A DNA stretch of 64,000 bases from Pirellulaceae bacterium (GTDB taxonomy: Bacteria > Planctomycetota > Planctomycetia > Pirellulales > Pirellulaceae). The stretch covers positions 19,807-83,806 of the forward strand of contig JAHDXO010000051.1 in the NCBI GenBank assembly GCA_023382975.1, read 5' to 3'. Positions within the stretch are counted from its first letter, which is position 1, and each line of letters opens with the position of its first letter. The translations under genes and the position numbers were made by a program. Of this stretch, positions 24,090 through 30,989 are shown in pieces. The notes under the pieces were generated by a model. The model saw only the letters and a program-made list of their open reading frames with translations. It made no database searches and was not told the origin of the DNA.

Positions 24090-27000
24090 ATGTCCGGCAG
24101 TACGGCGTCCAACTACTTTGTGTCCTCGTTGTTGCGAGCCTGGGATTGGCAGCATCGGCCGCAGTTCGACGATGTTTGCCAGTGGTGGCGCGGCGGCGGG
24201 CGAGGCGTGTTGGCGTTGGTCGGGATGGGCGGAGCGGGCAAGACGGCCATCGCGGAACGGTTCCTGCGCGTCCTGCCCGGCGGGCTGCCGCCCGACCCGG
24301 ACGTCCCCAAAGACGGCTCGCTGCCCACGCCGCACGGCGTGTTTGTCTTTTCCTTCTACGACGCGCCCAACCCGGAAGCGTTTTTCGAAGCGCTGCAAAT
24401 GTGGCTGGAACATTCACCGCGAATTGAAAACGTGTTGTCGCTCGGGCAGATCTTCTACTTGCTGCAGCAGACATCGGGGCTGCTGGTGCTGGACGGTCTG
24501 GAAAAAGTGCAAGAGGACGGCGTGCGCGGCCTGCTGGGGCGGCTGGCCAGTCCCAAGCTGCGCGAGTTCCTGGACCGCATCGCCGCCGGATATTTTTCGG
24601 AACTGAGCGTGTTGATCACGTCCCGGTTCCCGCTGGCCGATTTGCGTGACGCCCGGCCGCAGTTTTTTCGCTTGCTGCCGATCGAGGAGATCGAACTCCC
24701 CGCCGGCATCCGGCTGCTCCGAGCCCGCGGCGTCCGCGGCACGGATCCGCAATTGGCACCAATCGTGGACGCCTGCGGCCGGCACGCGCTGACGGTCGAT
24801 TTCGCGGGCGGCTACATCGCCGAATTCGGCGGCGGCGATCCGGCGACGCCGGTCGATTTCGAAATGGACTCCGCTCGGCTGCGGCAGCGGTTGGACGACG
24901 AGCCGGACGAAGCCCGCCGCCACGTGCTTAAACAGGGCCACCGCTTCGCGCGGTTGGCCGAGCGTTATCGGGACGCGATGCTCGGCGGCATGGACGAGCG
25001 CAGCGAAGGCGACGCCGCCGCTCTGGCGTTGCTGCAGCGCATCTGCTTGTTCCGCCTGGGTGTCGACGCCGAAACGCTGGCCAACATCTTCACAGGCGAA
25101 CAGGCGGTCAAGGTCTCCGGCCTCGCGCTGGCCGGCCTCAGCGGCCCGCAACTCCAGAAGAAACTCGACTGGCTGGTCCGCATGCGCATCGTCGAGTGCC
25201 AATCTCCGATCCGAAATCTGCAATCGGCAGTTTCAGATCACAAATCCAAAACCCGTTATTCCATCCACCCTGCCGTGCGCGACGGCTTTCTGAGCGGCAT
25301 CGCCGCCGACGCGTTGCGCGAAAATCACGAAGCCGTCCGCCAGGGCTTGGAAGTCTCCTTGGGGGACGCGCCGGGCGAAAATCCGTCCGACCCCGCCACG
25401 CTCGATCTGCTGGAGGAGATCGTCCACCACACCCTCCAGTCCGGCCACGTTCCCGAAGCCTGGGACATCTACGAGAATCAGATCGGCGGCTACCAAAACC
25501 TCCTCTGGCGTCTGGACGAGTACGAACGGGGCGAGCGGATCTGCCGCGCATTTGCCGGCGGCATGTCGCCCGAGAGTCTATTTGCGCCTGCTCCCCTCGC
25601 CCCGCGCGCGGGGAGAGGGGCCGGGGGTGAGGGGCGATCGCCAGCCAACGCCACGACCTTTCGCGTGCTCCCATACCAATCCCTGCCCGAAGACGACCAG
25701 GCGATCTTCATCAACGAGTGGGCTGTGTATCTGCACTCTCTCGGCCAGATCGCCGCGGCCACACGATGCTACGAACTCGTGGTCGGGATGCCATTCTGTA
25801 AGAAGTCGAACAAGCAGGCCTCCATCGGCAACCAGAACCTGTCCGAAGCGTGGCTGCTCTCCGGCCGCCTGACGGCGGGCCAGGCGACCGCTGCCGGGGC
25901 CCTGCTACTGGCCGAACTTGCCGACGACGAGGAGGAGCGATTAAACTCCCACGCGGATCGCGCCTACGCCCACACGCTGCGGGGCGAGGTTCCGGTCGCC
26001 CTGGCCGACTTTCGCGCCGCTCTCAAGTGGCAGCACAAGGCGGAATCGCACGCCCCCAACCGACCGCTCTACGGCCTGCGCGGCATCCAGCACACCCACC
26101 TGCTCGCCCGCCTGGGCCGCCGCGTCGAAGCGACGCGATTGACGACGAAGAACCTGGAAGTTTGGGCCACAGAACATCAGGCTGACGGTGCAAGATCCAA
26201 CCTCATCCTCTCCGACCTGCACCGCGAAGCGGGCGATCTCGCAGAGGCCGAAACGCTGCTCGCCTCGGCTCACGACTGGGCCGTGGCCCGCGATGCCAAG
26301 GAAGTCCTCTGCTGGTCTGCCCTGGTCCAGGCCCGCATCGCCCTGGCCGCGGTCGTCGGCCCTGAAGGGGCCCAACAGATCAGCCCAGGGCAGAGCGACG
26401 CGGCGTTAGCCGCGGAGCGCCGCCCTGGGAACGCGGAACACCCCACGCGCCAAGCCCTGAAAGGGCGAAACAAGACGCCAGCCGCGGGATTGTTTCGCCC
26501 TTTCAGGGCTGAAGACTCAGCGCGGACACCGGATTCCCAGGGCGATGCCCTGGGCTGGTCTGTGGCTGGCCCTTCGGGCCGAAATGCCGCGGCAGCCGCC
26601 ACCGCGCTGGCCGACGGCCTGAAGATCGCCCGCGACTGCGGCTTCGGCTGCTACCACATCGACCTGCTGCTCGCCCGTGCTCGCCTACACCTGGTGAGCG
26701 GCGAGCCTCATGCCGCGCTCGACGACCTCCGCACGGCGCTCGACGAGGGCGTACCGGGCGACGAGCAGACCGGCCAACCGGAACTCCTCGCCGCCACGCA
26801 CCCCGAGTGCGGTTACGCCTGGGCCATCGCCGAGGGCCTCCAACTCCGCGCCGAAGCGTTGCTCTTGCAAGCCGCCCAAACACTCGGCCAACCCACCTTC
26901 GTCCCCGCTCACCGCTCCGCCCTCCCCGCCGACGTCCGCGACTTGCTCACCCAAGCCGAATCCTGCCTGACCGAATCCCTCGCCCGCTGGCAGCCACTGC

Positions 27001-27614
27001 ACGACCCCGAACCGGAACGGACCGACCAGAATTTCCAACTCGACGGCAAGCAATACAACTACCGCGCCGCCCAAACCCACCGCCTCCTCACCGACCTCGC
27101 CGGCGGCGTGCTGACGAACTATCCGCTCCGTCCTCTTTCAGAACCGACTCCAGAGACTCCGAAACCAGAAAGCGAGCCGACGATGACTTTCCATGTCTTC
27201 CTCAGCCACAACAGTAAGGACAAACCGGCGGTCAAGGAACTCGGCCTCGAATTGAAGCAACGCGGATTGAACCCGTGGCTGGATGAATGGGAATTGCGGC
27301 CCGGTCTCGGCTGGCAGGACGCTCTGGAGGACATCATCAACACCTGCCAGTCTGCCGCAATTTGCGTCGCCGACAATGGTATTGGCCCCTGGGAAGACCC
27401 AGAAATGAAGGCCCTGCTTCGCCGTTTCGTCAACGAGAAGAAGACGGGCAACATTCTTCCTGTCATTCCGGTTTTGCTTCCCGGAGCACCGGCAACAATC
27501 AAGTTGCCCTTGTTCCTCGAAGAATTCACTTGGGTCGACCTTCGGAACGGGCTTACGAAGGACGGACTCGACAAGCTCGTCTGGGGCATCACGGGGAAGA
27601 AGCCAAACCCTTAG
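24090..27614 (+). CDS. STAND NTPase-TPR protein with C-terminal TIR domain
   Basis: A 1174-residue protein with reversed order compared with the usual TIR-STAND. The NTPase comes first, with Walker A GMGGAGKT (45-52) and Walker B LLVLDGLE (131-138). A winged-helix-like part (IHPAVRDGFLSGI) and TPR-like helices lead to about residue 1000. A linker (EPTPETPKPESEP) joins the TIR domain at 1032-1174: FHVFLSHNSKDK, LNPWLDEWELRPG, WVDLRNGLTKDGL and VWGITGKKPNP. Three repeat-derived inserts are translated in frame (25203-25256, 25590-25645, 26353-26590). The ATG at 24090 has only a weak AGGG upstream. The stop lies on a -1 slippery heptamer, and the next NB-TPR frame continues at once. Confidence 0.85.
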   Translation: MSGSTASNYFVSSLLRAWDWQHRPQFDDVCQWWRGGGRGVLALVGMGGAGKTAIAERFLRVLPGGLPPDPDVPKDGSLPTPHGVFVFSFYDAPNPEAFFEALQMWLEHSPRIENVLSLGQIFYLLQQTSGLLVLDGLEKVQEDGVRGLLGRLASPKLREFLDRIAAGYFSELSVLITSRFPLADLRDARPQFFRLLPIEEIELPAGIRLLRARGVRGTDPQLAPIVDACGRHALTVDFAGGYIAEFGGGDPATPVDFEMDSARLRQRLDDEPDEARRHVLKQGHRFARLAERYRDAMLGGMDERSEGDAAALALLQRICLFRLGVDAETLANIFTGEQAVKVSGLALAGLSGPQLQKKLDWLVRMRIVECQSPIRNLQSAVSDHKSKTRYSIHPAVRDGFLSGIAADALRENHEAVRQGLEVSLGDAPGENPSDPATLDLLEEIVHHTLQSGHVPEAWDIYENQIGGYQNLLWRLDEYERGERICRAFAGGMSPESLFAPAPLAPRAGRGAGGEGRSPANATTFRVLPYQSLPEDDQAIFINEWAVYLHSLGQIAAATRCYELVVGMPFCKKSNKQASIGNQNLSEAWLLSGRLTAGQATAAGALLLAELADDEEERLNSHADRAYAHTLRGEVPVALADFRAALKWQHKAESHAPNRPLYGLRGIQHTHLLARLGRRVEATRLTTKNLEVWATEHQADGARSNLILSDLHREAGDLAEAETLLASAHDWAVARDAKEVLCWSALVQARIALAAVVGPEGAQQISPGQSDAALAAERRPGNAEHPTRQALKGRNKTPAAGLFRPFRAEDSARTPDSQGDALGWSVAGPSGRNAAAAATALADGLKIARDCGFGCYHIDLLLARARLHLVSGEPHAALDDLRTALDEGVPGDEQTGQPELLAATHPECGYAWAIAEGLQLRAEALLLQAAQTLGQPTFVPAHRSALPADVRDLLTQAESCLTESLARWQPLHDPEPERTDQNFQLDGKQYNYRAAQTHRLLTDLAGGVLTNYPLRPLSEPTPETPKPESEPTMTFHVFLSHNSKDKPAVKELGLELKQRGLNPWLDEWELRPGLGWQDALEDIINTCQSAAICVADNGIGPWEDPEMKALLRRFVNEKKTGNILPVIPVLLPGAPATIKLPLFLEEFTWVDLRNGLTKDGLDKLVWGITGKKPNP
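25203..25256. repeat. AT-rich palindromic repeat inserted in frame
   Basis: Reads SPIRNLQSAVSDHKSK inside the winged-helix-like region of the NB-TPR-TIR protein. The base composition differs sharply from flanking codons. It resembles the 10081-10135 element (units of the 'gatctgaaatctgcaatc' kind). Confidence 0.6.
25588..25645. repeat. 'CCCCTCGCCCCGCG' palindromic repeat inserted in frame
   Basis: ctcccctcgccccgcgcgcg and ggggagaggggccgggggtg form an interrupted dyad, translated as APLAPRAGRGAGGEGRS. It interrupts the TPR region. Repeats of this composition are common between genes in many bacteria but unusual within one. Confidence 0.6.
26350..26592. repeat. 240-bp composite repeat translated within the NB-TPR-TIR gene
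   Basis: Contains nested dyads: cagcccagggcagagcgacg with ccagggcgatgccctgggct, and ccctgaaagggcgaaaca with tgtttcgccctttcaggg (about 26455-26510). It encodes some 80 residues of low-complexity sequence (QALKGRNKTPAAGLFRPFRA) between TPR-like helices, with no stop in the gene frame. Confidence 0.7.
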
Positions 27615-27653
27615 CCGACTCATCGGGCCACGACCGGCGCTTGCCGGTGAGTC
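27605..27653 (+). promoter_or_regulatory. candidate programmed -1 ribosomal frameshift site
   Basis: In the reading frame the codons are cca aac cct tag. A AAC CCT (27605-27611) fits X XXY YYZ, so paired tRNAs could re-pair on AAA and CCC. After a 5-nt spacer comes a 10-bp stem, GACTCATCGG (27617-27626) with CCGGTGAGTC (27644-27653), containing one G-T(U) wobble and a 17-nt loop. A -1 slip continues as PLADSSGHDRRLPVS into the second NB-TPR frame. CCC is not the best YYY slip triplet, so efficiency is uncertain. A simple frameshift mutation is the alternative. Confidence 0.5.
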
Positions 27654-30286
27654 TTGCTAGTCCAGCGCCAGGCAAGGTCCAAGTCGCTCCTACGCGGCTG
27701 CGGCATACGGCCGCGAAGCTGATCGGCCGGGAGGATGATCTGAAACGGCTCGACGACGCTTGGGGCAATCCGCATACGAACGTCGTCGTCGTGCGGGCCT
27801 TCGGCGGCATGGGCAAGACGTCGCTCGTCGCGGCGTGGATGGCCGATTCGGCCGCCGAGGACTGGCGCGGGGCCGAGCGGGTCTTCGATTGGACCTTCTA
27901 CAGCCAGGGGACCGACGAGCATCGGCAGGCTTCGTCGGATACGTTCATCCAGGCGGCGTTGGAGTTCTGCGGCGAGGCCGAATTGGCGGCGAGTCCTGCA
28001 TCGCCGTGGGACAAAGGCGCCAAGCTGGCGGAGCGGGTTGCGGCGCGGCGGACGCTGCTGGTACTGGATGGGCTGGAGCCGCTGCAGTATCCGCCCGGTC
28101 CGATGGAAGGTCGACTTCGCGACCCGGCGATGGAAGCGCTGCTCAAGGGACTGGCGCGCCAGAACGCGGGTCTGTGCGTGGTGACGACTCGCGAGAAGGT
28201 CACGGACCTCCAGCCGCACTACGGCCGGACGGCGGACGATTTCGAGCTGCTCCGGCTGACCGACGCGGCGGGGGCGGCGCTGCTGCACGACTGCGGGGCG
28301 CGGCGAGCCGGGCCGCGGGAGCTGGCCCCCGACGACGACGAATTGAAGACCGCCAGCCGCGAGCTGCGGGGGCACGGGCTGACGCTGATGCTGGTCGGGC
28401 AGTATTTGCGGCTGGTCGAACGCAGCGACATCCGGCGGCGGGACACGCTGCGGCTGGCGGAGGCCGAGCGGGAATACCAGCTCGACGCGACGCGGCCGTA
28501 CGGTCATGCGTTCAAGGCGATGGCGGCGTACGAGCGGTGGCTCGGGGGAAAGGAGGAAAGCGGCAGGACGAAGGAGGAAGGCCAGCGGATGTTGGCGGCG
28601 CTGCGGCTGTTGGGCCTGTTCGACCGGCCGGCGTCGGCGGACTGTTTGGCGGCGTTGCGGAGCGAGCCGCCGATCGCGGGGCTGACGGAACCGTTGGTCG
28701 GGCTGAGCGACCGGGAGTGGCGACTGGTGCTCGGGCGGCTGTCGGACATCAACCTGCTGACGGTCCAGGCGGACGGCGGCGTCGATGCGCATCCGTTGTT
28801 GCGGGAGTATTTTGCGGAAAGGATGAAGGATGAAGGCGGCAGGATGAACGTCGGAGAGGAAGATCCATCCTTCCGCGTTCCGTCATCGTCCTTCCGCGAA
28901 GCACATGGGCGGCTGTACGAATTCCTGTGCAAGACAACTCCGGACAAGCCGCAGCCGACGCTGGAAGACCTCCAGCCGCTGTACCAAGCCGTGGCCCACG
29001 GCTGCCAGGCCGGCAGGCAACAGGAGGCGTGCGAGAAGGTGTACTGGGAACGCATCTCGCGCGGGCGGGAAGCCTACGTAGTGAAGAAGCTTGGCGCGTT
29101 CGGTGCCGACTTGGGAGCCGTGGCCTGTTTCTTCGAGCTGCCGTGGAGCCGCGTCTCGCCCGCGCTCACGGAAGGCGACCAAGCCTGGCTGCTGGGCCAA
29201 GCCGCCTTCCGCCTTCGCGCCTTGGGCCGGCTGACCGAGGCGCTGGAGCCGATGCGGACTAATCTGAAGATGCGCGTCGACCGTGAGGAATGGCAGCACG
29301 CTCCATCAAGTGCCAGCAACCTGAGCGAGTTGGAACTGACGCTGGGCGAGTTGCTCGGCGAGACGAGTGGAGCCGTACACGACGCCGAGCAGTCCGTAGC
29401 CTTCGCCGACCTAGGCAAGGACGAGTTCTGGCGGCTGGCCGCCCGCACGGCGCTGGCCGACGCCCTGCACCAGGCGGGCCGCAGCGGCGAAGCGCTGGCC
29501 CTGTTCCGCGAGGCCGAACAGATGCAGGCCCAGTGGCAGCCCCAGTACCCGCTGCTCTACTCGCTGCGGGGATTCCGCTACTGCGACCTGCTGCTGGCCG
29601 ACGCCGAACGCGCGGCGTGGCAATGTAGCCATCACGCTCCGCGCGATGACGGCGGCAGGACGAAAGATTCTCCGTTGGTAAGAGATGATCTGGCTGGCGA
29701 GGGCGGTGCGCGGGGCCGCGTTCATCTCGCGGAGCGAGATGGCTACATTGCCGCCTGCGACGCCGTCATCGAACGGGCCATGCAGACGCGGAGGTGGGCG
29801 AAACAGAACAGTGTTTCGCTCCTCGACATCGCCCTTCAACACCTCACGTTGGGCCGGGCGGGGCTGTACCGGGCGATCCTGGACGTGGGCGAGTCTCTCC
29901 GAGACTCGCAACCGGTCTCGGAGAGCCCGGACCTCGTGACCGCCCAACGCCACCTGGACGCCGCCCTGACCGGTGTCCGCCGCGCGGGCACTCAGGAGTT
30001 TATCGTCCGTGGCCTCCTCACCCACGCCTGGTTGCGGTTTCTGCTGGGGGAGGTGGACGGGGCGCGGGCCGAGTTGGACGAAGCGTGGGAGATCGCCGAG
30101 CGTGGTCCGATGCCGCTGCATATCGCCGACATCCACCTGCACCGCGCGCGGTTGTTTCGCGACCAAGACGCCCTGGCCGCCGCCCAACGCCTGATCGCCC
30201 GCCACGCCTACCACCGCCGCGACCCCGAACTCGCCGACGCCCAAGCCGCCAGCGAAGCGAATGCCATGATTAAGGGCGATATTTAG
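27641..30286 (+). CDS. second STAND NTPase-TPR region, -1 frame relative to the preceding TIR
   Basis: About 881 residues. VAPTRLRHTAAKLIGREDDLKRLDDAW leads into Walker A FGGMGKTS; TLLVLDGLEPLQYP is Walker B. A winged-helix-like LLREYF and TPR-like helices follow. In related proteins this NTPase follows a TIR domain in one chain, as it would here after a -1 shift at 27605-27611. No ATG occurs in frame between the TIR end and Walker A; only TTG 27641 and GTG 27647 exist, both without a ribosome site. The coordinate given is therefore a lower bound. Repeat-derived inserts lie at 28547-28590, 28817-28903, 29621-29750 and 29889-29930. The last codons (KGDI, stop) run into a toxin-gene relic. Confidence 0.78.
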   Translation: MPVSLASPAPGKVQVAPTRLRHTAAKLIGREDDLKRLDDAWGNPHTNVVVVRAFGGMGKTSLVAAWMADSAAEDWRGAERVFDWTFYSQGTDEHRQASSDTFIQAALEFCGEAELAASPASPWDKGAKLAERVAARRTLLVLDGLEPLQYPPGPMEGRLRDPAMEALLKGLARQNAGLCVVTTREKVTDLQPHYGRTADDFELLRLTDAAGAALLHDCGARRAGPRELAPDDDELKTASRELRGHGLTLMLVGQYLRLVERSDIRRRDTLRLAEAEREYQLDATRPYGHAFKAMAAYERWLGGKEESGRTKEEGQRMLAALRLLGLFDRPASADCLAALRSEPPIAGLTEPLVGLSDREWRLVLGRLSDINLLTVQADGGVDAHPLLREYFAERMKDEGGRMNVGEEDPSFRVPSSSFREAHGRLYEFLCKTTPDKPQPTLEDLQPLYQAVAHGCQAGRQQEACEKVYWERISRGREAYVVKKLGAFGADLGAVACFFELPWSRVSPALTEGDQAWLLGQAAFRLRALGRLTEALEPMRTNLKMRVDREEWQHAPSSASNLSELELTLGELLGETSGAVHDAEQSVAFADLGKDEFWRLAARTALADALHQAGRSGEALALFREAEQMQAQWQPQYPLLYSLRGFRYCDLLLADAERAAWQCSHHAPRDDGGRTKDSPLVRDDLAGEGGARGRVHLAERDGYIAACDAVIERAMQTRRWAKQNSVSLLDIALQHLTLGRAGLYRAILDVGESLRDSQPVSESPDLVTAQRHLDAALTGVRRAGTQEFIVRGLLTHAWLRFLLGEVDGARAELDEAWEIAERGPMPLHIADIHLHRARLFRDQDALAAAQRLIARHAYHRRDPELADAQAASEANAMIKGDI
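28817..28903. repeat. 'aggatgaagg' palindromic repeat inserted in frame
   Basis: aaggatgaaggatgaaggcg and tccatccttccgcgttccgt/catcgtccttccg form an interrupted dyad, translated as ERMKDEGGRMNVGEEDPSFR. A smaller relative, gaggaaagcggcaggacgaa, is at 28552-28590. Confidence 0.55.
29621..29750. repeat. 130-bp inverted-repeat element inserted in the STAND gene
   Basis: Left arm 29621-29649 (caatgtagccatcacgctcc...) and right arm 29722-29750 (...ggagcgagatggctacattg) are 29-bp inverted copies with two mismatches. The gene stays open across it (AWQCSHHAPRDDGG to DGYIAACDAVIERA). Confidence 0.7.
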
Positions 30287-30305
30287 TGGTTGTGTGGGAG
30301 CTAGC

Positions 30306-30910
30306 ACCGTTCGAGAAATAAGTATCGGATTTGGCCGTAGCTGCCGTCGCCAGACGGCGGAATTCCACGCTCTGGCGACGGTGAACATTGATGCATAGTC
30401 ATTCAACAGTTTCCAAAGTGACAGTTGCGAATAGCCACTGGTTTCCATCCTTGTTGTTTTGCACAAGTCGGACGCTGAGCTTCGGGCCGAAGGCTCAGCA
30501 ATTTGCCCAGCCCAGGCCAACGGCCTGGGAATCGAGGCAGCGGTTTGTCGGGAGGGCTGAAGGCCCGACCGTTTGTAGGATCGCGGCAACCCATGCGCCA
30601 AATTTCGACAAATGGCCGGGCCGTTGGCCCTGAACGATCCGTCTACATCCGTCGACCCAGGCCAACGGCCTGGGAATCGAGGCAGCGGTTTGTCGGGAGG
30701 GCTGAAGGCCCGACCGTTTGTAGGATCGCGGCAACCCATGCGCCAAATTTCGACAAATGGCCGGGCCGTTGGCCCTGAACGATCCGTCTACATCCGTCTA
30801 CCCATGCCGCTGGCCTGGGCTAGGCAAGCGGGCGGGCCTTTGGCCCTGATCACGGGCATCATAAACCGCCGTCTGGTGAGCGTAGCTACAACAGTTATTT
30901 CTCGAACGGT
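30306..30910. mobile_element. 605-bp non-autonomous element with perfect 16-bp inverted ends
   Basis: ACCGTTCGAGAAATAA (30306-30321) and its exact inverse (30895-30910) bound an insertion that splits the toxin relic. Inside are a second inverted layer (gtagctgccgtcgccagac; gtctggtgagcgtagctac) and two tandem 145-bp copies. There is no transposase. A TA dinucleotide next to both ends would fit an IS630/Tc1-type duplication, but the left end has 2-3 extra bases, so the mechanism is open. Confidence 0.7.
30511..30819. repeat. two exact-length 145-bp tandem copies plus a partial third
   Basis: Copies start at 30511 and 30656 with cccaggccaacggcctggga and are nearly identical. A partial third starts at 30801. 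Each holds several small dyads (gggctgaaggcccgaccgtt; gggccgttggccctgaacga). Confidence 0.85.
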
Positions 30911-30989
30911 AGATGATGAGCCCATGTCGGTCGATCCAGTCACGGCCAGCCCAGCAGCGGAAGGGTGTTCGCGAGGAAGCAACGGCGTT

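Larger units (their letters stand above)
30270..30980 (+). pseudogene. BrnT-like toxin relic, interrupted by a 605-bp element
   Basis: In the toxin frame 30272-30300 reads GRYLVVVWEL, matching GRYLAVVWEL of the intact toxin; 26 of 31 bases match over this stretch. After the element, 30911-30950 reads DDEPMSVDPVTASPA, matching EDEPMSVYPVTAYPA. The N-terminal two thirds is missing and is replaced by the STAND coding end. The relic runs up to the 3' end of the convergent sulfatase gene. Confidence 0.72.
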
